64,000 nt of DNA from G965216695 sp965216695 (GTDB lineage: Bacteria > Pseudomonadota > Gammaproteobacteria > Pseudomonadales > Azotimanducaceae). A program made the translations under genes and the position numbers. The notes under the pieces are model-generated. The model was given only the letters and a program-made list of their open reading frames with translations, was not told the DNA's origin and did not search any database. How positions within the stretch are numbered: the first letter of the stretch is position 1; each line of letters begins with the position of its first letter. Of the stretch, positions 17,135 to 25,715 are shown in pieces. The stretch covers positions 620,001 through 684,000 of the forward strand of contig OZ244212.1 of the NCBI GenBank assembly GCA_965216695.1, in the 5' to 3' direction.

Positions 17135-18472
17135 CTACAAGGACTTTACGTATTCCACCAGATCCGCCTGCTGCGCGGCGTCCAGGCCCAAACCAAAGAC
17201 CGCGTCGTAGTGGTCCACAACGTCGGCGAGGGAGGCGAATCGCCCGTCGTGATAGAACCCGCCTTTCGTGTGCGTCCATAGTCCGCGCAACGGCGCGGTT
17301 CTGTAGCGATCTTCCGGGCCACGCTGAGCCTGAAAGGCATCAATGCCGATCTCCTCCGGCGTGTGGAGGTTCCACCCGGGCTCGGTAAACAGCGGTGGAA
17401 CATGGCATCGTGCACAGTCCGCCTGTCCATTGAAGAGGACCTGGCCGCGCGCCGCAGCCGCAGCATCGAAATGCCCATCCGGCGCCGGCGGAGCGCGCAA
17501 CGCAAGCTGAAACACGTGCAGATCGGCGAGCTTTGGCGTCACGAGATCAACCTCCGGGCGCACATTCGCAAAACCATTCGCCGCAGCGATCGGAAAGCGC
17601 TCCGCGTCGTTCAACCGCGGATCGTACAGCGTGCCGCGCCCTCCCATCTCCAGCGTCGCGACCAGCGCATTCCAGTGGGCAACGCCGCCCCAGCCGGTCC
17701 ACGTGTGCAGATTGACACCAGCCAACCCAAACGCTGGTGGTATCAGAACTGCCGCGTTGCCACCACCCGGCCGAAACGCTTTGCCATCGAGCAGCAGGGA
17801 CGCATCAAACTTGCCCGGGCCCCAGCTTCTGAGCACCGTTTTGACGGTCTCCTCGTCAGCGCCGAGCAGCTGCGTGAAGATGGATAGATCGGGCGCTAGA
17901 GAGATGATCAATCCAGGATCGAGATCACGATTGGCCCACCCGTCGAGCGGTCGGCCAATTCCGGGCGCGAACGAGTCGTCCACCGTGCTGTGACACAACG
18001 CGCACGTAATCCCTACGGAATCCAGTCCTCCACCGGGAGAAACGTCCGCCCGCAGACCGACGACCGCACCCAGCTCGAGCAACGCAACAGTCGTCGCCGG
18101 AGCGTTCAGATCGACTACGCCACGCCGCAGTTCGTTCACGACTCGCGCCGGCAATCTACCAACATCGACCTTCAAGCCAACGGCCAACGCGGTCGCAGGG
18201 CTGACACCCGGACCGACGCCGCCCAATCCTTCCCCCGCGATCGCGTCGTGGAGCCGCAACGTGTCGGTCCAGAACGATTCGTCTCCGAACGTGTCGTATC
18301 GGAACGTCTCACGACCTCGCTCTATCGCGACGACCGCTTGTTTCACATAATCCTCACCGGCTGCTCCCGGCGCTTGGTGCCCCGCGCCCGCGGGTACCGA
18401 CCAACTCACCAACATGAGCCCGACACCCAGAATCACTGCTGCGCCCGTTGCCACGATGTACGATGTCTTCAT
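17135..18472 (-). CDS. Periplasmic diheme c-type cytochrome, CCP/MauG-like
   Basis: A 445-residue protein with an N-terminal signal peptide (MKTSYIVATGAAVILGVGLM) and two covalent heme sites, CALCH near residue 157 and CARCH near 357. The second domain has the cytochrome-c layout ending TAPLRGLWTHTKGGFYHDGRFASLADVVDHYD, typical of the bacterial cytochrome c peroxidase/MauG superfamily (GxFHDGR-type motif). It probably transfers electrons or oxidises a substrate in the periplasm; the true substrate is unknown. It follows the ECF sigma gene by 75 bases on the same strand, so the two are probably co-transcribed. A GAGGGGG at 18490-18484 may be its ribosome site. Confidence 0.8.
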   Translation of the reverse strand: MKTSYIVATGAAVILGVGLMLVSWSVPAGAGHQAPGAAGEDYVKQAVVAIERGRETFRYDTFGDESFWTDTLRLHDAIAGEGLGGVGPGVSPATALAVGLKVDVGRLPARVVNELRRGVVDLNAPATTVALLELGAVVGLRADVSPGGGLDSVGITCALCHSTVDDSFAPGIGRPLDGWANRDLDPGLIISLAPDLSIFTQLLGADEETVKTVLRSWGPGKFDASLLLDGKAFRPGGGNAAVLIPPAFGLAGVNLHTWTGWGGVAHWNALVATLEMGGRGTLYDPRLNDAERFPIAAANGFANVRPEVDLVTPKLADLHVFQLALRAPPAPDGHFDAAAAARGQVLFNGQADCARCHVPPLFTEPGWNLHTPEEIGIDAFQAQRGPEDRYRTAPLRGLWTHTKGGFYHDGRFASLADVVDHYDAVFGLGLDAAQQADLVEYVKSL

Positions 18473-18547
18473 CTGCTTAGCTACCCCCTCGTTTGACCCG
18501 CCACGTGCTACCTGCGGCGCCGACTGTTCGTGTCCCTTGCCCGCAAC

Positions 18548-19225
18548 TCAACCGTTCTGCAACCGCGCGAACACACGCGCAACGACGCGGTCGCACCGCC
18601 GTCCAGCAAAATGCAGGACGTCGGGACGAATCCCGTGCTGCTCGTCCAACAGCGTCTTCATTGCGTCCTTCGCCCGGTGCAGGCGCGATTTGACCGTACC
18701 GACAGGCAGATCGAGCGACTTCGCGGTTTCCTCCGTGCTGAGCTCTTCCATCTCCCGCAGGATGAACACGAGGCGGTAATCCATCGGCAGGCCGCGAAGT
18801 GCCTTTTCAACGAGTTGCGCAACCTCACTGCGGGCCGCCCTCGTGACCGCCTCATGAGTCACACCACCGGTCAAGTCGTCGGGGTCGCTACGCTGTTCCC
18901 GCTCGGTCGTCCGCGCCTGCGCCATTGCCAACCGCACAACCGTGCGGGTCAGCCACGCCCCAATGCGTTCGGGGTCACGGATTTGTTCCAGCTTCGAAAA
19001 CGCGATCAGATACCCTTCCTGCACCGCGTCTTCAGCAGCTTCCGGGTCTTTCAGAATTCCCCAGGCCGCGCGAAACAGCCTGCGGTTGTACCGGCGCATG
19101 ATCAGCTCGAACAACGGCTTGTCGCCGGCAAGCACCCGCGCCACAACCTCACCGTCGGACAATGCCGCCAAGTGCCGGAGGTGAGGAACGAGTACGATCT
19201 CGGCGTTCCTATCCGGTGCGCTCAT
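18548..19225 (-). CDS. ECF-type RNA polymerase sigma factor
   Basis: A 225-residue sigma-70-family factor. Region 2 is FELIMRRYNRRLFRAAWGILKDPEAAEDAVQEGYLIAF (about 35-75), and region 4 is LRGLPMDYRLVFILREMEELSTEETAKSLDLPVGTVKSRLHRAK. Regions 1.1 and 3 are absent, as in ECF factors. After region 4 it carries a conserved-looking tail (LHFAGRRCDRVVARVFARL) with one cysteine, which could sense redox or bind a partner. The start at 19225 has GGAGAG upstream; an earlier in-frame start at 19264 is less likely. No separate anti-sigma gene is present: the only partner is the diheme cytochrome. Confidence 0.88.
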   Translation of the reverse strand: MSAPDRNAEIVLVPHLRHLAALSDGEVVARVLAGDKPLFELIMRRYNRRLFRAAWGILKDPEAAEDAVQEGYLIAFSKLEQIRDPERIGAWLTRTVVRLAMAQARTTEREQRSDPDDLTGGVTHEAVTRAARSEVAQLVEKALRGLPMDYRLVFILREMEELSTEETAKSLDLPVGTVKSRLHRAKDAMKTLLDEQHGIRPDVLHFAGRRCDRVVARVFARLQNG

Positions 19226-19249
19226 AAAATCTCTCCACCAATACAGTAA

Positions 19250-19277
19250 AGAGCGTCTTGGCACCGAATCGGTTCCC
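19250..19277 (-). promoter_or_regulatory. Candidate ECF autoregulatory promoter
   Basis: The minus strand reads GGGAACC at 19277-19271, then about 16 bases to a GCTC/ACGCTC -10-like box, 30 bases before the sigma gene's ribosome site. GGAAC is the usual -35 of ECF promoters, so the factor may drive its own operon. No second copy of this motif was found in front of the cytochrome gene. Confidence 0.45.
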
Positions 19278-19306
19278 GGATGTCGTCGGACGAAATGGGA
19301 ACGGTT

Positions 19307-19434
19307 GGGGTCAGAGCAAAGGAAACGCTGGGGTCAGAGCAAGGGGACGGATCAAAGGGCCAGGAGCCCCTTTGATCCGTCCCCTTGCTCTGACCCCGTC
19401 TGCTGCCTTTGATCTGTCCCTTTGCTCTGACCCC
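19307..19434. repeat. REP-like palindromic element, copy B
   Basis: A perfect 30-bp inverted repeat (GGGGTCAGAGCAAGGGGACG... at 19330-19359, mirrored at 19368-19397, loop of 8) is preceded by a half-copy at 19307-19322 and followed by a half-copy at 19411-19434 (GATCTGTCCCTTTGCTCTGA and CCCC). The stem differs from copy A at several positions, but the differences are matched in both arms, so the hairpin is maintained. It lies immediately 3' of the ffh stop, just as copy A lies 3' of the cytochrome stop. Confidence 0.85.
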
Positions 19435-19443
19435 ACCCTTCCT

Positions 19444-20805
19444 TTAGCGCGGGAAGCGCTGCCCTCGGGCGCTCTGCATGCCGCGCATCATGCGCTGCAG
19501 CCCGCCCTTCTTGGTTACCTTCTTCATCATCTTCTGCATCTGCTTGTGCTGCTTCAGCAGTCGATTCACATCCGGCACCTTGGTACCGGAACCCGCAGCA
19601 ATGCGTTGCTTACGAGAGCCGGAAATGACATCCGGAAAACGTCGCTCGTGCGGGGTCATGGAATCGATGATCACCGCCATACGCCGGAACATTCCGTCAT
19701 CTAGCTGGTCCTGCGCGGCGGCCGGAATCTGATTCGCTCCCGGCATCTTCTCGAGCATGCTCTGCATGCCGCCCATGTTCGACATCTGCTGCAGCTGATC
19801 GCGGAAATCCTCGAGATCGAACTTCTTGCCACGCTTCAGCTTGCGCGCGAGTTTCTGTGCCTTACGTTTATCGACCTTGCGTTCCGCTTCCTCGATCAGC
19901 GATAGCACATCGCCCATACCAAGGATCCGCGACGCTATCCGGTCCGGATGAAAGGGTTCCAGCGCATCGGTCTTCTCGCCCATGCCCAGAAACTTGATCG
20001 GCTTACCCGTAATCGAGCGGACCGAAAGCGCAGCGCCACCCCGCGCGTCGCCGTCGGCTTTCGCCAGGACGACTCCAGTCAGCGGTAGCGCGTCATTGAA
20101 CGCCTTCGCTGTGTTCGCGGCGTCCTGTCCGGTCATCGCATCAACCACGAACAGTGTCTCGACCGGTGCCAGCGTTCCATGCAGCGTACGAATCTCGGCC
20201 ATCATTGCTTCGTCGACCGCCAAACGACCCGCGGTGTCGACGATCAGCACATCCGCGAACTGACTCCGCGCCGTCTGCACCGCGCGTTCCGCAATATCGA
20301 CCGGCTTTTCACTTGGCTCGGACTCGATGAAATACGCGTCCACCTCACCCGCCAGGGTCCGCAACTGATCGATCGCGGCGGGCCGGTAGACGTCGGCACT
20401 AACAACCGCCACCTTTTTCTTTTCCCGCTCTTTGAGGTAGCGAGCGAGTTTCGCGACGGTAGTCGTCTTGCCCGCCCCCTGCAGGCCCGCCATCAGTACG
20501 ATCACCGGCGGCGCAGCATTCAGCTGCAACGCATCGTTCGCTTCACCCATTACCCGCACGAGTTCTTCGTGCACGATCTTCACGAACGCTTCGCCAGGAT
20601 TCAGTGCGCTGGTAACCGTCTGCCCAACCGCGCTGGTTCGCACCGCGTCCACGAACTCCTTCACGACCGGTAGCGCGACATCGGCTTCGAGCAACGCCCG
20701 GCGAACGTCGCGCAGCGCGTCGGCAATGTTGTCTTCCGTGAGCCGGGCTTTGCCGGAAAGCCCTTGCAACGTCTGACTCAGGCGATCAGAGAGCGAATCA
20801 AACAT
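19444..20805 (-). CDS. ffh: Signal recognition particle protein Ffh
   Basis: SRP54 GTPase that binds 4.5S RNA and targets nascent membrane proteins to FtsY. It has 453 residues from the ATG at 20805, the same as E. coli. The N domain is followed by GLQGAGKTTTVAKLA (P-loop), DVYRPAAIDQL, VDTAGR and LAKADGDARGG, then the methionine-rich M domain with SGSRKQRIAAGSG and a run of Met near the C-terminus. The open frame upstream of 20805 is not part of the gene. It is divergent from corE, as in E. coli. Confidence 0.97.
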   Translation of the reverse strand: MFDSLSDRLSQTLQGLSGKARLTEDNIADALRDVRRALLEADVALPVVKEFVDAVRTSAVGQTVTSALNPGEAFVKIVHEELVRVMGEANDALQLNAAPPVIVLMAGLQGAGKTTTVAKLARYLKEREKKKVAVVSADVYRPAAIDQLRTLAGEVDAYFIESEPSEKPVDIAERAVQTARSQFADVLIVDTAGRLAVDEAMMAEIRTLHGTLAPVETLFVVDAMTGQDAANTAKAFNDALPLTGVVLAKADGDARGGAALSVRSITGKPIKFLGMGEKTDALEPFHPDRIASRILGMGDVLSLIEEAERKVDKRKAQKLARKLKRGKKFDLEDFRDQLQQMSNMGGMQSMLEKMPGANQIPAAAQDQLDDGMFRRMAVIIDSMTPHERRFPDVISGSRKQRIAAGSGTKVPDVNRLLKQHKQMQKMMKKVTKKGGLQRMMRGMQSARGQRFPR

Positions 20806-21014
20806 CTGTGCGCGGTGCCCTTCGATAACGACGCGCGAAGTATAACGGCTCGGACCGACAGCTGCCGGCCCGGCGATCCTCCAGACGTTGCACGGGTCCC
20901 GGTTAGGGTTCCCCGTCCGGGTCACCAGCCAATGCGCATTGGATTGCCCGCCTGCGGGCTGCTGTGCCAAACTCGCGCCGTGCTCTCCAATACGCCTTGC
21001 GCGCCGAACCACTA

Positions 21015-21800
21015 ATGCCACTTTTCGTTGCCGGCACCGCTGCCGCAGCGTTGTATCTCACCAGCGGAGCGATGCATTGGCGCATCGCGTCCGGAACAAC
21101 GCCCCTCGGCCTTGCGGCGGGCGTCGCAGCGCTCGCACTTCACGCATTCGTCACCTCGTCGTTGCTGATTGCGCCTGAAGGTCTGCACCTGCACCTAGTC
21201 GCGATGGCGTGTCTGGTGACGTTTCTGATGTGCGCGGTCGTGCTGATCGCGAGCCTTCGGCTACCGGTGGCAAATCTTATGGTGATCGTTGGCCCAATTG
21301 CCGCCGCGACCGTGCTCGTGTGCGCAGCACTTCCGGGATCCGGCGCCCCAACACCCATGAGTCGCCCACTCACATTGCACGTGGTGGTTTCGCTCATCGC
21401 CTACAGCATCCTGATGCTCGCCGCAGTACAGGCGCTGGCAACTGCCGCGCTGGAGACAGCGCTGCGGCATCGCCGACCCCTGCCTCTCACGCACCGCCTG
21501 CCGCCGCTCGAGACCATGGAAAACCTGCTGTTCGCAATGATCTGGATCGGCATAACGATGCTGACGCTCGCGATCGCAACGGGTTTTGTGTTTCTCGAAG
21601 ACATGTTTGCGCAGCATGTTGCCCACCACACCGTGCTGAGCTGTCTGTCCTGGCTCGCCTACGCAACACTGCTGGTAGGGCGCCACTTCCTCGGCTGGCG
21701 CGGGTTGCGGGCCGTACGCTGGACGCTGATAGCTTTCACCCTGCTTCTGCTGGCGTACTTCGGCAGCAAGTTCGTGCTCGAAGTCATCCTGGAATCCTGA
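21015..21800 (+). CDS. CorE/YpjD-type cytochrome c assembly membrane protein
   Basis: A polytopic inner-membrane protein of about 261 residues with eight or so hydrophobic segments and several conserved histidines (LTLHVVVSLIAYS, QHVAHHTVLSCLSWLAY). These are hallmarks of the CcsA/HemX-like family that includes E. coli YpjD (CorE). The family is linked to heme handling; in Salmonella and others CorE is tied to magnesium/cobalt tolerance together with CorB. Its stop overlaps the corB ATG (TGATG), and ffh lies divergently upstream, the usual order. The start is taken at 21015; an upstream in-frame codon at 20964 is less likely. Confidence 0.88.
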   Translation: MPLFVAGTAAAALYLTSGAMHWRIASGTTPLGLAAGVAALALHAFVTSSLLIAPEGLHLHLVAMACLVTFLMCAVVLIASLRLPVANLMVIVGPIAAATVLVCAALPGSGAPTPMSRPLTLHVVVSLIAYSILMLAAVQALATAALETALRHRRPLPLTHRLPPLETMENLLFAMIWIGITMLTLAIATGFVFLEDMFAQHVAHHTVLSCLSWLAYATLLVGRHFLGWRGLRAVRWTLIAFTLLLLAYFGSKFVLEVILES

Positions 21801-23080
21801 TGTCGCTCGCCGACGCCCCGAGTTGGGCACTGTTCGGACTGATCGTGCTGCTCACAGTAACGTCCGCCTACTTCTCCGGCAGTGAAACCGCGATGATGGC
21901 CGTGAACCGCTATCGTCTGCGTCATCTCGTAAAAGAACGCCACAGCGGCGCGCGTAAAGCGAACAAGCTCCTCAGACGGCCAGACCGGTTGCTGGGCGTG
22001 ATTCTGTTTTTCAACAACCTGGTGAATTTCACCGCCGCCAGCATCGCCACCGTTCTGGCCCTGCGCTTTCTCGGCGAATCCGGCGTGCTGCTCGCCCCCG
22101 TACTCGTTACGGTGTTCTTTCTGATCTTCGCGGAAGTCGCGCCAAAAACATTGGCTGCGCAGAATCCGGAACGGCTCGCGTTCGCGTCGGCGCACCTGCT
22201 GGAACCGCTGCAGCGCTTCACACAACCGGTTGTGGCGATCATCAACTACCTGAGCAACGCGATCGTCAAACCGTTCCTGCCCGATACGTCGGAACGAGGA
22301 GATCGGGGACTGACGATGGAAGAACTACGCACGGTAGTCAACGAAGGTCTGGTATCGCGCGGTCGGCGGCGCAACATGATGCTCGGCATCATGGATCTCG
22401 AAAAAGTCTCGGTCGACGACATCATGGTGCCGCGAAGTGAAATTGTTGGGCTCGACATCGACGACGAAGTTGACGACATATACCAGCAGGTGGCCAACGC
22501 TCAACACACACGGCTTCCCGTGTTCCGCGAAGACCTCAACCACGTGATCGGAATACTGCACCTGCGCAAGCTCGCGCGCTACTTGCAACACGACACGTTT
22601 TCTCGCGCCGAGCTGATTACGTGCACCGAAGAACCCTACTACGTCCCAGAACAGACGCCGCTGCATACCCAGTTGTTCAACTTCCAACAAGAAAAGAAGC
22701 GCATAGCACTGGTCGTCGACGAGTACGGCGACGTGCAGGGAATTGTAACGCTGGAGGACATACTCGAAGAGATCGTCGGCGAGTTCACCACCGACTTTGC
22801 AACCAATATGCCGGAAATCTCACCGCAACCGGACGGCTCCTACGTGATAGACGGCCGTGCAGTGCTCCGTGACATCAACCGCGCTCTGGGATGGGATCTA
22901 CCCACCAATGGCCCTAAAACCCTGAACGGCCTGGTGCTGGAGCACATCGAAACGTTCCCCGATGGCAATCTTAGCCTGCGAATCGATGACATCCAGTTCG
23001 AAACGCTCCAGATCAAGGACAACGTGATCAAGTCACTGCGCGTGTTACCCACGGGATCGCTGGCCCACCGACGCGGTTGA
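21800..23080 (+). CDS. corB: CorB/YfjD-family CBS-domain transporter or efflux regulator
   Basis: A 426-residue protein of the CNNM/CorB (DUF21-CBS-CorC_HlyC) family implicated in Mg2+/Co2+ export. The N-terminal DUF21 membrane domain includes SAYFSGSETAMMAVNRYRL, the family signature. Two CBS domains follow (DIMVPRSEIVGLDIDD at about 210 and IALVVDEYGDVQGIVTLEDILEEIVGE at about 310), then a CorC_HlyC domain to the end. The in-frame open stretch back to 21209 lies over corE and is discarded. It is translationally coupled to corE. Confidence 0.92.
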   Translation: MSLADAPSWALFGLIVLLTVTSAYFSGSETAMMAVNRYRLRHLVKERHSGARKANKLLRRPDRLLGVILFFNNLVNFTAASIATVLALRFLGESGVLLAPVLVTVFFLIFAEVAPKTLAAQNPERLAFASAHLLEPLQRFTQPVVAIINYLSNAIVKPFLPDTSERGDRGLTMEELRTVVNEGLVSRGRRRNMMLGIMDLEKVSVDDIMVPRSEIVGLDIDDEVDDIYQQVANAQHTRLPVFREDLNHVIGILHLRKLARYLQHDTFSRAELITCTEEPYYVPEQTPLHTQLFNFQQEKKRIALVVDEYGDVQGIVTLEDILEEIVGEFTTDFATNMPEISPQPDGSYVIDGRAVLRDINRALGWDLPTNGPKTLNGLVLEHIETFPDGNLSLRIDDIQFETLQIKDNVIKSLRVLPTGSLAHRRG

Positions 23081-23105
23081 CGCCGCAGGACCAGCTTCAC
23101 TCAAC

Positions 23106-24827
23106 TCAGCCCGCGCTGTCGCTCGACCATCGCCGGTTGATAGCCGAGACGATCGCGTTCAGCGATGCGGTGATGGTGTTGCGGCTGAGCCCCACGCCGT
23201 AACAACGCCCGCGCACGGGATCGTCCACCGACAACAGGCAGATCGCGCGCGCATCCTTCCCGGATCGCAGCGCGTGTTCGTGGTAGTCGATGATGTTCAG
23301 CGGCTCATTCAGCGTTTCCACCATTGCATTCACGAACGCTTCGATCGGCCCGGAGCCTTCACCACGCACTTCCACCGGCTGCTCCGATACCTCTATCTGC
23401 GCGATGCACCGTTGCTGGTCGGCCGCCGTTTTCTCCAGATCGTAACTCACGAGTCGGTAAGGACCGTCTTCAACCACATACTCGTCCCACAGCGCTTGAA
23501 GAATCTCGTCGTTCTTCACTTCGCGGTCGAGCTTCTCGGTCATTGCCTGGACGATTCGGCTGAACTCCACGAGCATCTCTCTGGGAAGGATTACGCCGAA
23601 ATGCTCTTCCAGAATGAACCCGACACCGCCCTTTCCGGACTGCGAGTTCACCCTGACGGTTTCCTTGTACGACGAGCCCACGTCGGCCGGATCGATCGGC
23701 AGATAAGGGACTTCCCAATGATCACGGTCAACCTTCGACATGCCCTTTTTTATCGCGTCCTGGTGTGACCCGGAGAACGCGGTAAAAACGAGGTCGCCTG
23801 CGTACGGATGACGTTCCGCAACCGGCATCTTGTTGATCTCTTCCACCGTCCGGCGAATGCGCGGCATCTCGCGAAAGTCGAGCTCCGGGTCGATTCCCTG
23901 ACTGAAGAGATTCATTGCCATCGTAACTACGTCACAGTTGCCCGTGCGCTCGCCATTGCCGAACAACGTGCCTTCAACACGCTGCGCGCCGGCCATCAAC
24001 GCCAGCTCCGTGGCCGCTACGCCGGTTCCCCGGTCGTTGTGGGTATGCAGGCTGATCACCACACTCTCGCGTTTGCCCACGTTGCGACAGAACCATTCGA
24101 TTTGGTCTGCGTAGATGTTGGGCGTCGACATCTCTACCGTTGACGGCAGATTGATGATCATTGGCCGTTCCGCGCTCGCGCCCCACGTCTCGTGCACCGC
24201 GTCGCAGATCTCCACCGCAAAGTCGAGCTCGGTGCCCGTGAAGGACTCCGGCGAATACTCGAACGTGATGTTGCTGTCCAGCGACCGCAAGCCGTCGCGC
24301 ACCAGGCGTGTTCCAGCCACCGCGAGATCGACGATGCCCTGCCGGTCCATGCCGAACACCACGCGCCGCTGCAACTCCGATGTCGAGTTGTATAGATGGA
24401 AAATCACATCCCGCGCACCGCGCAACGACTCCACCGTACGCTCGATCAGTTCCTCGCGGGCCTGGCACAGTACCTGAATGGCAACCCCCTCGGGAATCCT
24501 GTCTTCGTCGATGATTCGCCGGATGAAGTCGAAATCGGGCTGCGACGCGGCGGGAAAGCCCACTTCAATCTCTGCAAATCCGATCTCCAGCAGCAGGTCG
24601 AACATCCGCAGTTTCTCGCTGACGTTCATGGGGTCTACCAGCGCCTGGTTGCCGTCCCGCAGATCCACGCTGCACCATCGCGGCGCTGACGTTAGCGTGC
24701 GGTTTGGCCACTCACGGTCCGTAAGCGCCACGGGGGCGAACGGGCGATATTTCTGAAAAGGCATTCGGCCGGCCCCGCGCGATTGAGGCGCGCGACCGGC
24801 TGTTTCGTCTGACCTGGCTTGTGACAT
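23106..24827 (-). CDS. leuA: 2-isopropylmalate synthase, long (LeuA2) type
   Basis: Condenses acetyl-CoA with 2-ketoisovalerate, the first committed step of leucine synthesis. About 573 residues. SAPRWCSVDLRDGNQALVDPM is the substrate/metal site, SLHTHNDRGTG carries the metal-binding HxH, and GNGERTGNCDVV follows. The C-terminal domain (about 430 on) is the regulatory leucine-binding region. The start could also be at 24764 (MPFQKYRPF), which aligns with shorter homologues, or GTG at 24881; none has a clear ribosome site. Confidence 0.93.
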   Translation of the reverse strand: MSQARSDETAGRAPQSRGAGRMPFQKYRPFAPVALTDREWPNRTLTSAPRWCSVDLRDGNQALVDPMNVSEKLRMFDLLLEIGFAEIEVGFPAASQPDFDFIRRIIDEDRIPEGVAIQVLCQAREELIERTVESLRGARDVIFHLYNSTSELQRRVVFGMDRQGIVDLAVAGTRLVRDGLRSLDSNITFEYSPESFTGTELDFAVEICDAVHETWGASAERPMIINLPSTVEMSTPNIYADQIEWFCRNVGKRESVVISLHTHNDRGTGVAATELALMAGAQRVEGTLFGNGERTGNCDVVTMAMNLFSQGIDPELDFREMPRIRRTVEEINKMPVAERHPYAGDLVFTAFSGSHQDAIKKGMSKVDRDHWEVPYLPIDPADVGSSYKETVRVNSQSGKGGVGFILEEHFGVILPREMLVEFSRIVQAMTEKLDREVKNDEILQALWDEYVVEDGPYRLVSYDLEKTAADQQRCIAQIEVSEQPVEVRGEGSGPIEAFVNAMVETLNEPLNIIDYHEHALRSGKDARAICLLSVDDPVRGRCYGVGLSRNTITASLNAIVSAINRRWSSDSAG

Positions 24828-25169
24828 GACTGAGTCTCGGTTCGGGGTCGCGAACGTCCTTACGACGACACGACGTTTCACCTCGAATCGTTCGAGGATC
24901 TGGGATTGTGTTCTGGTTTAGGGTGGCGTGAGCCTGTGGGGAGGGTTTATGCCGGCAGCGCCGGCAGCAGCACGGTGCCGCGCAGCTGAGTCTGCATCGC
25001 GCCGACACTGTCCACATCTCTGTCCGGACAGTGCCAAGGGGTCGACCAATACGGAAGCATCGTCACGTTCATCGCCGGAGAATAGCTCCACGAGGGTCGG
25101 TTGCCAAGCCTCGATCGCCGTATTGTGAACCATCGGCCAGATGCCTGGGCCGACTCAGCTCCCGCGCGC
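24828..25169 (-). promoter_or_regulatory. Structured leader upstream of leuA
   Basis: About 340 bases with no convincing gene. Three perfect inverted repeats stand out: CACTGTCC/GGACAGTG (25006-25033), TGCCGGC/GCCGGCA with a 3-base loop (24950-24966) and CCTCGAA/TTCGAGG (24881-24897). A minus-strand mini-ORF ending at 24947 reads MQTQLRGTVLLPALPA, 4 of 16 residues being leucine, and its stop abuts the second hairpin. This could be a leucine leader, but its start has no good ribosome site and no T-run terminator follows, so attenuation is only a suggestion. Confidence 0.35.
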
Positions 25170-25715
25170 CTAGTCGGACGCACCCATATCATCCTGCGCA
25201 CGCAGTTCGCGGGCAAACCGCTTCGCGTTCGCTACGTAGCCGGCGGCGCTCATCTGCAAGCCTGCGATCTCCTTCTCGTTCAGCTCGCGCACCACCTTCC
25301 CCGGCGCGCCCATGACCATGGAGTTGGGAGGTATCTCTTTGCCTTCGGTTACCAGCGCGTTTGCGCCAATCAGGCAGTTTTCGCCGATTGTGGCGCCGTT
25401 GAGCACAACGGCGTTGATGCCGATCAACGAACCGTCACCAATCGTGCAGCCATGCAGCATTGCCTGGTGCCCTACCGTCACGTCGGCACCAATCATTAGC
25501 GGCATTCCCGGGTCGGTGTGCAGTACGGCGCCGTCCTGGACATTCGAGTTACGACCTACCGTGATCAGCTCATTGTCGCCTCGCACTACCGCACCAAACC
25601 AGACACTCGCATTCTCGCCGAGGTGCACAGACCCCAGCACTACAGCATTCGGCGCAACCCAGAACACCCCGTCAGCGGTCACCCGCCTATCTCCCAACTC
25701 GTATATCACTCGCAC
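25170..25715 (-). CDS. Gamma-carbonic anhydrase family protein (YrdA-like)
   Basis: A 181-residue left-handed beta-helix protein with hexapeptide repeats. Metal-ligand histidines are in QDGAVLHTD and TVGHQAMLHG, the standard gamma-CA triad, and GAPGKVVREL closes the helix before a C-terminal helix (YVANAKRFARELRAQ). Members of this group bind zinc or iron; many have no measured carbonic anhydrase activity, so the function is open. The start is a GTG at 25715. Confidence 0.9.
   Translation of the reverse strand: MRVIYELGDRRVTADGVFWVAPNAVVLGSVHLGENASVWFGAVVRGDNELITVGRNSNVQDGAVLHTDPGMPLMIGADVTVGHQAMLHGCTIGDGSLIGINAVVLNGATIGENCLIGANALVTEGKEIPPNSMVMGAPGKVVRELNEKEIAGLQMSAAGYVANAKRFARELRAQDDMGASD

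Noticed and set aside
21209..21799. N-terminal extension of corB
   Set aside because: The extra frame lies entirely over corE in another frame; the ATG at 21800 overlapping the corE stop fits the family start.
24918..25133. 71-residue minus-strand frame before leuA
   Set aside because: No family, odd composition and overlap with inverted repeats; treated as leader DNA.
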